This document shows, piece after piece, positions 47,992 to 56,619 of a stretch of DNA of 64,000 nucleotides (positions are counted from its first letter, which is position 1; each line of letters begins with the position of its first letter). Source of the stretch: an uncultured Prevotella sp. Its GTDB lineage: Bacteria; Bacteroidota; Bacteroidia; Bacteroidales; Bacteroidaceae. The stretch covers positions 1 through 64,000 of the forward strand of contig URLQ01000001.1 of assembly GCA_900548745.1 (NCBI GenBank). The letters are read 5' to 3'. The notes under the pieces were generated by a model. It did not search any database. It was given only the letters and a program-made list of their open reading frames with translations, and had not been told where the DNA came from. Both the position numbers and the translations under genes were made by a program.

Positions 47992-48030
47992 TTTAATAAA
48001 AAATTAATGTTAATGTATCCAATTGTTTCT

Positions 48031-48062
48031 CTAATACTCTATTATTATTCTAATACTCTATT
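48031..48062. repeat. short direct repeat upstream of PFOR
   Basis: CTAATACTCTATT occurs at 48031-48043 and 48050-48062, 19 bases apart, in the PFOR-ATPase gap. This is where the PFOR promoter must lie. Confidence 0.6.
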
Positions 48063-48107
48063 TCTTGTATTCAGCAGTAATTTGTCTTTATATATATAAT
48101 AAGGTAT

Positions 48108-48126
48108 TACCTTATATTAATATAGG
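48108..48126. repeat. left copy of a 19-bp inverted repeat
   Basis: TACCTTATATTAATATAGG is the exact reverse complement of 49997-50015. It covers the stop codon and the last codons of the ATPase gene. It is flanked by AAGGTATTACCTT (48101-48113), itself palindromic. Confidence 0.75.
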
Positions 48127-49304
48127 AATCCGAGCAACCATAGCGGAAGCATGTTTCCATGACCGATTTCCGTATTGTATCTTGCACAGATGGTGTCGGC
48201 GCACATCCTCGGTCTTGTCTGTTTAGTGGCATCAAACACCCTGAATGTATATTTCTCATCCACCACGTATGATCCGCTCTTTGCCCCTACGTTCACCTTG
48301 TGGTCTTTCCAAAGCGCATTGAGGAAGAAGTTCTCCATCACGTTCTGCTTCTCCACGTTTATCGGATAAATGGCATACATAAGATTCGGATTATGCATGA
48401 CCACCATCGGCGGTTTCTTCGGGAAAGCCTGTCCTACAGGATATACGATATTTATAAGTCGTGCGTCGGCGAGATACTTGATATAGTTCATCACCGTAGC
48501 GCGGCTCGTCTCTATGGCGCTTGCAAGCTTGCTGATATTAGGGGCTTTTTCCCCGTTTACGGCAAGCAGATAAAACAGTTTCTTTATTTTAGCCAGATAT
48601 TTCAGTTCTATCTGTTTGATGAACAGAATATCCACCTCCGTCATCATGTTCATTGTCTTTAGCAGATTCTCCGAATAGTTTCTGTGTTCCCTGAAGAAGG
48701 GATAGTATCCATGATGCAGATAATCCTGGAAATATTTCAAAGGCGAAACATACGGCAGAATCTCCCTTACGATATGTTCATGGTTTTCGATGATATCTTC
48801 AAGAGTATAAGGTTTGAACTTGTTTCCGGTCTGCAGGTTGAGAAACTCCCTGAACGAGAAACCTCTCAGGTTGTAGCTCTTGACGATGCCGTTGAGCTCG
48901 GAGCTCTCATCTTTCAGTCTCATCACGCTACTTCCCGTAAACACAATCTTCAGCTCAGGGTAAAGGTCGTAACACTGGCGCAGCTCCTTTGCCCAGTTCG
49001 GCTCCTTGAAGACCTGGTCTATAAGCAGCGTTCTTCCACCGTTCCTGTAGAACTCTCCCGCGAAATCGGCAATGCCACGCACCTGGAAATAGAAATTGTT
49101 CATATTGACATAAAGACATTTTCTATTGTTTACGTCAACATGTTCCTTTGCATATTGCAAAAGAAATGTAGTCTTCCCGACTCCACGCGACCCTTTAATT
49201 CCTATCATACGGTCATTCCAGTCTATCTCGTCCATAAGACGACGACGGACAGGAGCATCTGTATGCTCTACAAGATAATTGTGTGTTCTGAAGAAAGCTT
49301 CCAT
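48117..49304 (-). CDS. AAA+ ATPase of the DUF4143 family
   Basis: 395 residues. Walker A GSRGVGKTTFLLQYA (about 35-50), Walker B-like GGRTLLIDQVFK, sensor-like LKIVFTGSSVMRL, then NLRGFSFREFLNL typical of the AAA_14/DUF4143 group. The C-terminal winged-helix and nuclease-like part carries ISKLASAIETSRATVMNYIKYL. The cellular role of the family is unsettled. It is the only gene in a 1.9-kb segment bracketed by 19-bp inverted repeats, and its final codons lie in the left repeat. Confidence 0.85.
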   Translation of the reverse strand: MEAFFRTHNYLVEHTDAPVRRRLMDEIDWNDRMIGIKGSRGVGKTTFLLQYAKEHVDVNNRKCLYVNMNNFYFQVRGIADFAGEFYRNGGRTLLIDQVFKEPNWAKELRQCYDLYPELKIVFTGSSVMRLKDESSELNGIVKSYNLRGFSFREFLNLQTGNKFKPYTLEDIIENHEHIVREILPYVSPLKYFQDYLHHGYYPFFREHRNYSENLLKTMNMMTEVDILFIKQIELKYLAKIKKLFYLLAVNGEKAPNISKLASAIETSRATVMNYIKYLADARLINIVYPVGQAFPKKPPMVVMHNPNLMYAIYPINVEKQNVMENFFLNALWKDHKVNVGAKSGSYVVDEKYTFRVFDATKQTRPRMCADTICARYNTEIGHGNMLPLWLLGFLY

Positions 49305-49327
49305 TTCTTTATTTTGATTTATTAATG

Positions 49328-49335
49328 CAAAGATA
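49328..49335 (-). promoter_or_regulatory. -7 promoter element for the DUF4143 ATPase
   Basis: Minus strand TATCTTTG, 24 bases upstream of the ATG, so the leader is short. Confidence 0.55.
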
Positions 49336-49578
49336 CTGTATATTTCTTTATTTTCAAACTCTACATTGCAAAATCTTACATTTTTTTTTATTTTTAATAT
49401 TGTAAACCTATTTTCCTTGAATTATAGAGCACGTTTTGTCTGATTTTTCCATTTATTCCACTTAAATCCTAACCGGTCATTAATGATTGTCTGTATTTTG
49501 ATTTTGTTTTTTGAAGAGTGGATTTTGCTTGGCTTTTGATAAGCAATGGCGAGCTGTTGCAGATTTAAGAACAAGCAT

Positions 49579-49711
49579 AGTTAGTGCCACTTGCGCCACT
49601 TGCGCCAATGCGCCAAGCCTCAAAAAAAACAGAAAAAAGGGTAAATATAGTGTTTTTAGTAGTTTTTATAGTAATTGGCGCTTGGCGCAAGTGGCGCAAG
49701 TGGCGCTAACT
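49579..49711. repeat. long palindrome built of GCGCCACTT repeats
   Basis: The left arm starts AGTTAGTGCCACTTGCGCCA (49579) and continues with further GCGCC units to about 49617. The right arm (49677-49711) is its near-perfect reverse complement, ending GGCGCTAACT. The arms match over about 34 bp with one substitution and a one-base indel; the loop is about 60 bases and A/T-rich. Each arm contains direct copies of GCGCCACTT at 9-bp spacing. It is GC-rich against AT-rich surroundings. A 103-codon frame crossing it is treated as spurious. Confidence 0.85.
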
Positions 49712-49824
49712 CATGTTAATGGAAGCTATGGGGATATGCTCTACATGGCAGGTTGGAGACAGCAAAATCACGAACCGTTGCAGCCTCGGCTATCAGAAAG
49801 TCATCATTTTTCATCGGGGTAAAC

Positions 49825-49890
49825 AGGCAAGTTACAACAAGCAAGCCGGTAAGTTTCTTGGAGAAAGTCGGTAAGTTACTTGAAGAAAAC
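49825..49890. repeat. 22-bp tandem repeats related to the array near 13683
   Basis: Units start at 49825, 49847 and 49869, exactly 22 bp apart. The second and third begin CGGTAAGTT and continue to GAGAAAGT or GAAGAAAAC; the first is decayed (AGGCAAGTT). Aligned with the 13749 unit, most of the 22 positions agree (CGGTAA, TTTCT, AGAAAGT). Confidence 0.8.
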
Positions 49891-49893
49891 AAG

Positions 49894-49962
49894 CGATTAG
49901 TGATTGGTGATTAGTGATTAATTATTAGTGATTAATTATTAGTGAGTGGTGATTAGTGATTA
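49894..49962. repeat. heptamer tandem repeats GATTAGT
   Basis: GATTAGT, GATTGGT and GATTAAT-type heptamers run almost without break over 69 bases. The rest of the 49305-50191 gap is AT-rich and holds only the palindrome, the 22-bp array, the 19-bp inverted-repeat copy and the promoter at 50149. Confidence 0.8.
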
Positions 49963-49996
49963 AAGAAAAGACGAAACACATAAAGCTATCCGACCC

Positions 49997-50015
49997 CCTA
50001 TATTAATATAAGGTA
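49997..50015. repeat. right copy of a 19-bp inverted repeat
   Basis: CCTATATTAATATAAGGTA, the exact reverse complement of 48108-48126. It is 1.9 kb from its partner. Confidence 0.75.
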
Positions 50016-50148
50016 TTCCGATTATATCATCTATAATCCACCGAAAAGCAAAAACTCCCAAAGTGTTCAAGATAAGCCGTTCCGAACAAATTAGCGGTAT
50101 TTTATTATAAAAAAACATATAAAATGCGGTATTCTACAATTGTTTGAG

Positions 50149-50156
50149 TAACTTTG
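50149..50156 (+). promoter_or_regulatory. -7 promoter element for the DUF4468-porin unit
   Basis: TAACTTTG, 36 bases before the ATG at 50192. Confidence 0.6.
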
Positions 50157-50191
50157 CACAATTATTAATGAAATAAAGGAGAGATTGTATC

Positions 50192-50875
50192 ATGAACAAA
50201 TATATTCTCATAGCAGCCATTATGCTTGTCGCAAAAGGCGCCAAGGGACAGGACGTCTGGGAAGTGCCCACCGACAACAGCACAAACAATACGGAGATGA
50301 AAGCCGCAAAAGGCAACAAGACCGAAAATGGAACCACTAAGACATCGCTGAAGAACCCACAATATCTCAGCGGGGCGGTGACGGAAAAAGACGGGAAGGT
50401 GGCTTGGGAGCTCAACATAGACCTGAAAGGAAAAACCGCACAGCAGATTTATGATGCAACGATAAAGACCTTCCAAAGCTACACCAAACAGGACAACCAG
50501 CTCGAAGGCAGCAAGATAGCACTGGTGAACAAGGCGGAGCACATCATCGTGGCGCAGGTAAAGGAATGGCTCGTGTTCAAGGATGCCTTCCTTGCCCTTG
50601 ACAGAGCAAAGCTGCAATATAATCTCGTGGCGACATGCATGGACGGAAAGCTGAACGTCACCATGGGAAGAATATCATACATCTACGACGGAAACGACGG
50701 AAAAGGCGAAACAAAGATATTGGCGGAAGAGGCTATAAACGACAAGAACGGACTGAACAAGAAGAAGACAAAGCTCACACCGGGATGGGCAAGGTTCAGA
50801 ATAAAGACCGTGGACAGGAAAGACGAAGTCTTCAACTACATAAAGGAAAAGACAGCTACTTTCCTCGCCGATTAA
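50192..50875 (+). CDS. DUF4468 secreted protein
   Basis: 227 residues with a signal peptide (MNKYILIAAIMLVAKGAKGQ). A low-complexity Asn/Thr/Lys segment (28-55) leads into the DUF4468 domain, which begins YLSGAVTEKDGKVAWELNID and has the TBP-like fold pattern. The function of the family is unknown; members are periplasmic or surface proteins in Bacteroidales. Followed after 25 bases by a small membrane protein and then a porin, probably one operon. Confidence 0.8.
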   Translation: MNKYILIAAIMLVAKGAKGQDVWEVPTDNSTNNTEMKAAKGNKTENGTTKTSLKNPQYLSGAVTEKDGKVAWELNIDLKGKTAQQIYDATIKTFQSYTKQDNQLEGSKIALVNKAEHIIVAQVKEWLVFKDAFLALDRAKLQYNLVATCMDGKLNVTMGRISYIYDGNDGKGETKILAEEAINDKNGLNKKKTKLTPGWARFRIKTVDRKDEVFNYIKEKTATFLAD

Positions 50876-50900
50876 GCAAACATATAACCGATAAACATTT

Positions 50901-51158
50901 ATGGACAATATAAATAGCAATACAGACAACGGCACGACGGAAGAAAGCAATCTCCGTATGCCGGAAAGACATCACAGAAGACAAAAGGAGAGAGGCAAGT
51001 TCTTCCTGCTTCGCAACATCCTGAACATCATCTTCATAATAGGAGCCATAGTGGGCATGCTGGTTTACTTCTTCCAAAACGAAGGAGCCGGCACCGTCAT
51101 CGTACTCGGAGCCATGGCTTTCAAAATGTGTGAATGCGTTATACGACTTGTAAAATGA
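50901..51158 (+). CDS. small two-pass membrane protein
   Basis: 85 residues. A polar, basic N-terminus (RMPERHHRRQKERGK) precedes two hydrophobic segments (about 36-58 and 62-82). No family recognised. Its stop overlaps the next gene's ATG (ATGA), so it is probably translated together with the porin. It could be a membrane partner in the same operon. Confidence 0.7.
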   Translation: MDNINSNTDNGTTEESNLRMPERHHRRQKERGKFFLLRNILNIIFIIGAIVGMLVYFFQNEGAGTVIVLGAMAFKMCECVIRLVK

Positions 51159-53488
51159 CACGAAGATACATCCTCGCACTGATAGCCCTTGTTGTATCCA
51201 CGTCCGCAGTATGGGCGCAGGAATACAACCAGCTGAACGACGACGGCACTTTTACCGGAGCAAACGACGCTTTCGGAGGCAGAAGAGACTCTACAAAACA
51301 TAAGGACAAGGTAATACCGAAAGGTCTGAAGGTATGGACTGTGGATGAACGCTTCGGCGACATCACGGCAGCCCGGCCCGACACGTTGTCGCACATGTTC
51401 ATGAACTCCATCTTCACCTCCGGAACGAGAGGAGAATACAATACTACAGGAAACCTCGGCGCTCCAAGAATAAACCGCGTGTTTGCCGACAGACCCCTCG
51501 ACGGACAGTTCATCTTCACACAGCCATACGACTACTTCGTACAACCCGTAAGCACTTTCAGATTCACGAACACGCTCTCGCCCATAACAAACCTCACATA
51601 CAACGAGTGTGGCGACCGCACCAACGGCGAAGACCACCTGAAGGCTCTCTTCGGAATAAACGCAGGAAAAGACCTCGGCATGGGATTCAAGTTCGACTAT
51701 ATATACGGCAGAGGATACTACCAGAACCAAAGCACATCCCACTTCAACTACACCATGTATGCATCGTATCTCGGAGAAAGATACAATGCACACTTCCTGT
51801 TCTCTACAAACCATCAGAAAGTGACAGAGAACGGAGGTATCACCGACGACAGATACATCACACACCCGGAAGTGTTCAACGACGACTTCGGCGAGAACGA
51901 AATTCCTACCGTATTGGAGCAGAACTGGAACCGCAACGACAACCAGCATATCTTCTTCACCCACAGATACAACGTGGGCTTCAACCGCAAGGTGAAGATG
52001 ACGGAGGAAGAGATAAAGGCAAGAAAGTTCGCCATAGAATCGAAAAAGGAGAACGAGAAAGAACGACTGAAGGAACAGGCTCAGAGAAAGGCAAGGAAAG
52101 ACGGGAAGGACTTTGACGAAGAAGAGTTCGACCGCAAGGGAAAAGTGTTCTCCGGAAGACCAACCGACGCCAAAATTGCCGGAGAGGAACCTGTTGCCGA
52201 CAAGACCGCAAACAAGGAAGGACGAATAGCAGTCAGCGGCAAGGAACAGGCTGACAGCCTCGCCAGCAGCACCTTGGCAAAAGCCAGCGTGGACACTACA
52301 TGGATGAAAAACGAATACGTACCCGTTACGAGCTTCATCCATACTCTGAAATTCGACAACTACAGAAGGATTTACGAGGCTTACAAGACTCCGGAAAACT
52401 ATTACCTGAGCAAATATGACATCGACGAGCACTTCGGCGGTGACTCCATATACGACAAGACGAGACACTATTCGCTCAGGAACACTCTTGCCATAGCCAT
52501 GCTTGAAGGCTTCAACAAATGGGCGAAGGCAGGACTCAAAGTGTTTGCCACATCTGAGCTGAGGCATTACGCCATGCCGTCACTTAACGGCGGCACCGAT
52601 TCCTACAACGAGCACAACCTCAGCATAGGAGGACAGCTCATAAAGACCGAAGGAAAGGCTTTCCACTATAATGCCACGGCAGAAGCATGGCTGACGGGCG
52701 AAGACGCAGGACAGCTGAAGGTGGAGGGCAATGCCGACCTTAACTTCAAGCTGCTGGGAGATACCGTACAGCTTGCCGCCAAAGCATACTTCTATCGTCT
52801 GAACCCTACCTTCTTCTACCGCCATTACCACTCCAAGCATCTCTGGTGGGACAACGACCTAAGCAAGGAGACACGGACAAGGATTGAAGGACTATTCTCA
52901 CTGAGAAAGACAAAGACAACCCTCAGAGTTGCCGTTGACAACATCAGCAACTATACATATTTCGCACAGAAATACAATATAACCGAGAACTTCGGAAGAA
53001 CAGGTACCACGGTAAACGTAAAGCAGCACAGCGACAACATCAGTCTGCTCACCCTGCAGCTGGGACAAGACTTCAAGCTCGGACCGCTGTACTGGGAGAA
53101 TCTCATCACGTATCAGAAGTCGAGCAACGACGACATCCTTGCCGTGCCACAGCTGAACGCATACACGAACCTGTATCTGAGATTCAAGATAGCAAGGGTG
53201 CTGAAAGTGGACCTGGGTGCCGACGCCAGATATTTCACGAAGTACAAGGCGCAGGACTACAGCCCGGCACTCGGACAATACACCGTGCAGGACAACGGTG
53301 ACGCTAATGTGAAGACAGGAAACTATCCGATAGTGAACGTCTACGCCAACATGCATCTGAAGCAGACAAGGTTTTTCATCATGATGAGCCATGTTAATGC
53401 AAGCAACGGAGAGTATTTCCTGACGCCACACTACCCTATCAATACGAGGATATTGAGATTCGGACTGTCGTGGAACTTCTTCAACTAA
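51155..53488 (+). CDS. putative porin, Bacteroidota type
   Basis: 777 residues from the ATG at 51155, with signal peptide (RRYILALIALVVSTSAVWAQ). The mature part matches the Porin_10-type family: DERFGDITAARPDTLSHMF, NTTGNLGAPR, FIFTQPYDYFVQP and many barrel strands, ending RILRFGLSWNFFN with an aromatic terminus. A charged insertion (about 290-370, KENEKERLKEQAQRKARKDG) probably forms a periplasmic or surface loop with coiled-coil character. The upstream ATG at 51134 is rejected: the overlap ATGA at 51155 and the signal peptide fit better. Confidence 0.82.
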   Translation: MTRRYILALIALVVSTSAVWAQEYNQLNDDGTFTGANDAFGGRRDSTKHKDKVIPKGLKVWTVDERFGDITAARPDTLSHMFMNSIFTSGTRGEYNTTGNLGAPRINRVFADRPLDGQFIFTQPYDYFVQPVSTFRFTNTLSPITNLTYNECGDRTNGEDHLKALFGINAGKDLGMGFKFDYIYGRGYYQNQSTSHFNYTMYASYLGERYNAHFLFSTNHQKVTENGGITDDRYITHPEVFNDDFGENEIPTVLEQNWNRNDNQHIFFTHRYNVGFNRKVKMTEEEIKARKFAIESKKENEKERLKEQAQRKARKDGKDFDEEEFDRKGKVFSGRPTDAKIAGEEPVADKTANKEGRIAVSGKEQADSLASSTLAKASVDTTWMKNEYVPVTSFIHTLKFDNYRRIYEAYKTPENYYLSKYDIDEHFGGDSIYDKTRHYSLRNTLAIAMLEGFNKWAKAGLKVFATSELRHYAMPSLNGGTDSYNEHNLSIGGQLIKTEGKAFHYNATAEAWLTGEDAGQLKVEGNADLNFKLLGDTVQLAAKAYFYRLNPTFFYRHYHSKHLWWDNDLSKETRTRIEGLFSLRKTKTTLRVAVDNISNYTYFAQKYNITENFGRTGTTVNVKQHSDNISLLTLQLGQDFKLGPLYWENLITYQKSSNDDILAVPQLNAYTNLYLRFKIARVLKVDLGADARYFTKYKAQDYSPALGQYTVQDNGDANVKTGNYPIVNVYANMHLKQTRFFIMMSHVNASNGEYFLTPHYPINTRILRFGLSWNFFN

Positions 53489-53566
53489 TTCTACTATAAT
53501 ATATATAATAAGGTGTAACCCATCAAAGGCACACACCTATAAAGAAAGATAAAAACAAAAGAGATT

Positions 53567-54772
53567 ATGCCTCAAATATCAGTACGCGGACTTGAAATGC
53601 CGGAATCGCCAATCAGAAAGCTGGCACCGCTTGCAGCCGCAGCTAAAAAGAAAGGAACAAAAGTATATCATCTGAATATCGGACAGCCGGATCTGCCCAC
53701 ACCGAAAGTGGCTCTCGACGCAATAAAGGACATCGACAGAAGCATTCTGGAGTATTCCCCCTCTCAGGGATATCTCAGCTACAGGGAGAAACTCGTTGAC
53801 TACTACAAGAAATACAACATCAACGTAACTCCCGACGATATCATCATAACATGCGGAGGAAGCGAAGCGGTGCTCTTTGCATTCATGTCATGTCTGAATC
53901 CGGGAGACGAAATCATCGTGCCGGAACCGGCTTATGCCAACTATATGGCGTTTGCCATCTCGGCAGGAGCAACCATCAGAACCATTGCCACTACCATAGA
54001 GGAAGGATTCTCCCTGCCGAAGGTGGAAAAGTTTGAGGAACTGATAAACGACCGCACGAGGGCAATTCTGATCTGCAACCCGAACAACCCTACCGGCTAT
54101 CTATATACCAGAAGGGAGATGAACCAGATAAGGGATATGGTAAAGAAACACGACCTGTATCTCTTCTCCGACGAGGTTTATCGTGAATACATATATACAG
54201 GCTCGCCATACATCAGCGCCTGCCATCTTGAAGGCATCGAACAGAATGTTGTGCTCATCGACTCCGTCAGCAAGAGATACAGCGAATGCGGAATACGCAT
54301 AGGTGCCCTGATTACGAAGAACAAGGAGGTAAGACAGGCTGTGATGAAGTTCTGCCAGGCACGCCTCTCACCACCTCTGATAGGACAGATAGCAGCAGAG
54401 GCTTCACTCGACGCACCTGAGGAATATTACCGCGACGTATATGACGAATACGTTGAAAGAAGAAAATGCCTCATCGACGGACTGAACCGCATACCGGGAG
54501 TATACTCCCCTATCCCGATGGGAGCATTCTATACCGTGGCAAAGCTTCCGGTGGACGACAGCGAGAAGTTCTGCAGATGGTGTCTTGAGGAGTTCAACTA
54601 TGAGGGAGAAACCGTGATGATGGCACCCGCAAGTGGTTTTTACACTACTCCGGGAGCAGGTCACAACCAAGTCAGAATAGCTTACGTATTGAAGAAGGAA
54701 GACCTTACAAGAGCACTGCTCGTATTGCGAAAGGCTCTGGAGGCTTATCCGGGAAGAGTAGAGGATGAATAA
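53567..54772 (+). CDS. class I/II aminotransferase, aspartate-type
   Basis: PLP-dependent transaminase of 401 residues. N-terminal VYHLNIGQPDLPTPKVALDA, CNPNNPTGYLYTR, FSDEVYREYIY, and the PLP Lys in VLIDSVSKRYSECGIRIGALI (near 242). The late MAPASGFYTTPGAGHNQVRIAYVL carries the substrate-carboxylate Arg. The length fits the aspartate or general keto-acid group; the amino donor cannot be set from sequence. The next gene begins on the base after its stop codon, so they are probably coupled. Confidence 0.87.
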   Translation: MPQISVRGLEMPESPIRKLAPLAAAAKKKGTKVYHLNIGQPDLPTPKVALDAIKDIDRSILEYSPSQGYLSYREKLVDYYKKYNINVTPDDIIITCGGSEAVLFAFMSCLNPGDEIIVPEPAYANYMAFAISAGATIRTIATTIEEGFSLPKVEKFEELINDRTRAILICNPNNPTGYLYTRREMNQIRDMVKKHDLYLFSDEVYREYIYTGSPYISACHLEGIEQNVVLIDSVSKRYSECGIRIGALITKNKEVRQAVMKFCQARLSPPLIGQIAAEASLDAPEEYYRDVYDEYVERRKCLIDGLNRIPGVYSPIPMGAFYTVAKLPVDDSEKFCRWCLEEFNYEGETVMMAPASGFYTTPGAGHNQVRIAYVLKKEDLTRALLVLRKALEAYPGRVEDE

Positions 54773-56020
54773 ATGAATTTTCCATTATACATAGCAAGAA
54801 GAATATACACAGACAGCGGCGACAAGAAGAAGGTAAGCAAGCCTGCCCTCTATATCGCCACAGCCGGTGTGGCAATCGGTCTGGCTGTGATGATAGTCAG
54901 CGTTTGCGTTATCTTTGGCTTCAAGCATACGATACGCAACAAGGTCGTAGGACTGGGTAGTCATCTTACCGTGGCAAGCTACAACGCCCTTCATGGCGGC
55001 GAACAGACTCCGATAGATGTTACTGACAGTATGCTGACTGTAATAAGGAAGACTCCCGGTCAGAAGCACATCGAAAGATATGCGATAACACAGGGCATAC
55101 TGAAAACGGACAGTGATTTCATAGGAGTCGTATATAAAGGCATTGCCGCCGATTATGACACCACATTCATCCATTCTTCCCTGAAAAGCGGATTCATTCC
55201 AAAGTTCAGCGACAAGGCAAGCGGGAACAAGATTCTCGTATCACAGATTATTGCCGACAAGCTGAAGATAAAAGCCGGTGACAAGGTATACTCATATTTT
55301 ATCAACGGCAGCGACATAAGGGCAAGAAGATTTACCGTGGCGGGCATCTATCAGACCAACATGTCGAAGTTTGACGAAACGCTCTGTTTCTGCGACCTGT
55401 ATACTGCCGTGAAGCTTAACGGTTGGGAGGAGAACCAGATATCGGGAATAGAAATCTCCGTGGCTGACTATAAGGCGATAGACCAGGCTTCCAACTATCT
55501 TGTAAAGAACGTGAACAGGGCTGAAGACAAGTATGGCGTCATGTATTCGTCGGAAACCATTCAGGAGATGTACCCTCAGGTCTTCTCATGGCTTGACCTT
55601 CTTGACCTGAACGTATGGATTATTCTCGCCCTCATGACATGTGTTGCCGGCATAACAATCATCTCCGGTCTTCTGATTATAATCCTTGAGCGCACCAACA
55701 TGATTGGTATCCTCAAAGCTTTGGGATGCCGGAACAAGAGCGTAAGGCACGTGTTCCTCTGGTTTGCCGCATTCATCATCGGAAGGGGTATCCTTATCGG
55801 AGATGCTATAGGAATAGGCATTGTGTTGCTGCAACAGTTTACTGGCATCGTCAAGCTTGACGCTTCCGTATATTATGTAGACTACGTGCCTGTAGAACTT
55901 AACTTGCCTATCATTCTGCTGATAAATGTATCAACCCTATTGATATGCCTGCTTGTCTTTATCGGACCAAGTTTCCTTGTGTCTCATATTACTCCGGCAA
56001 AGTCAATGAAATATGAATAG
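54773..56020 (+). CDS. FtsX-like permease, LolC/LolE type
   Basis: 415 residues with the four-membrane-segment MacB/FtsX layout: one segment at about 25-50, a large periplasmic domain (50-270), then three segments (about 275-305, 320-350 and 375-400). N-terminal NFPLYIARRIY and late LERTNMIGILKALGCRNKSVR are hallmarks of the lipoprotein-releasing Lol permeases. The ATPase is not adjacent. Probably helps export lipoproteins from the inner membrane. Confidence 0.8.
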   Translation: MNFPLYIARRIYTDSGDKKKVSKPALYIATAGVAIGLAVMIVSVCVIFGFKHTIRNKVVGLGSHLTVASYNALHGGEQTPIDVTDSMLTVIRKTPGQKHIERYAITQGILKTDSDFIGVVYKGIAADYDTTFIHSSLKSGFIPKFSDKASGNKILVSQIIADKLKIKAGDKVYSYFINGSDIRARRFTVAGIYQTNMSKFDETLCFCDLYTAVKLNGWEENQISGIEISVADYKAIDQASNYLVKNVNRAEDKYGVMYSSETIQEMYPQVFSWLDLLDLNVWIILALMTCVAGITIISGLLIIILERTNMIGILKALGCRNKSVRHVFLWFAAFIIGRGILIGDAIGIGIVLLQQFTGIVKLDASVYYVDYVPVELNLPIILLINVSTLLICLLVFIGPSFLVSHITPAKSMKYE

Positions 56021-56067
56021 AAACTGAAAGCAGGAAACTGTATAAAGAGTTTCGCAAAAGGATAAAA

Positions 56068-56121
56068 AAACAAGACGTCGTTCACTGTCTGCCTATGCAA
56101 TATGTGGACGACGTCTTGTTT
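56068..56121. terminator. bidirectional terminator
   Basis: AAACAAGACGTCGT (56068-56081) pairs perfectly with ACGACGTCTTGTTT (56108-56121), with A-run before and T-run after, between convergent genes. Confidence 0.85.
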
Positions 56122-56160
56122 TTATTATTATAAGTCATGGCCATCCAAGACCCGACGTTT

Positions 56161-56619
56161 TTATCTTATTCTATCAGCCGCACGTATTAAAGCTTCATCC
56201 GCCTTAACGCCCTTGCGAGCCATAAATACCAGTATTATAGCTATCAGCGGTAATACTGCTGCAAAAGAGAGCTTGAACTCTGCATTGACGGAACTCTTAT
56301 GAAGATAAGCAATTACTCCATAAGCGATATACCAGACAATGAGCAGAAGCATGTTCCATGAACATAACTTAATCTGCAACTTCCTGTTGTTGAACAGGAA
56401 TATTGTAGCCCCGGAAATAATCACCGACAACAGAGCGATACAGAACAGAGGTGCAACTGAAAAGTCCAAACTTCCATTTCCGTCCTGTATCCACAGGTTG
56501 TACATAACAGAGTCAACTCCAAGCTCTACAGGTTTGAATATTCCTATCGGCATGCAAAGCGAGATGATTCCCACTATCGCAGCAAGCAAAAGGAATACAG
56601 ACTGTTTACGCTGAATCAT
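56161..56619 (-). CDS. DUF4293 membrane protein
   Basis: 152 residues with four hydrophobic segments (about 8-28, 55-75, 85-103 and 118-135). The opening MIQRKQSVFLLLAAIVGIIS is characteristic of DUF4293. Function unknown. The start codon overlaps the rpoZ stop by four bases. Confidence 0.82.
   Translation of the reverse strand: MIQRKQSVFLLLAAIVGIISLCMPIGIFKPVELGVDSVMYNLWIQDGNGSLDFSVAPLFCIALLSVIISGATIFLFNNRKLQIKLCSWNMLLLIVWYIAYGVIAYLHKSSVNAEFKLSFAAVLPLIAIILVFMARKGVKADEALIRAADRIR

Noticed and set aside
49511..49822. A 103-codon plus-strand frame with CATCAN and VAQVAQ-like repeats
   Set aside because: It exists because the frame crosses both arms of the GCGCCACTT palindrome and the start of the 22-bp array. 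It has no ribosome-binding stretch, promoter or family resemblance.
48108..50015. Insertion sequence
   Set aside because: There is no transposase-like gene between the 19-bp inverted repeats and no visible target duplication, so it is left as a finding rather than a mobile-element feature.
51065..52567. A 500-codon minus-strand frame over the porin gene
   Set aside because: Antisense shadow; the plus-strand porin has signal peptide, family motifs and operon context.
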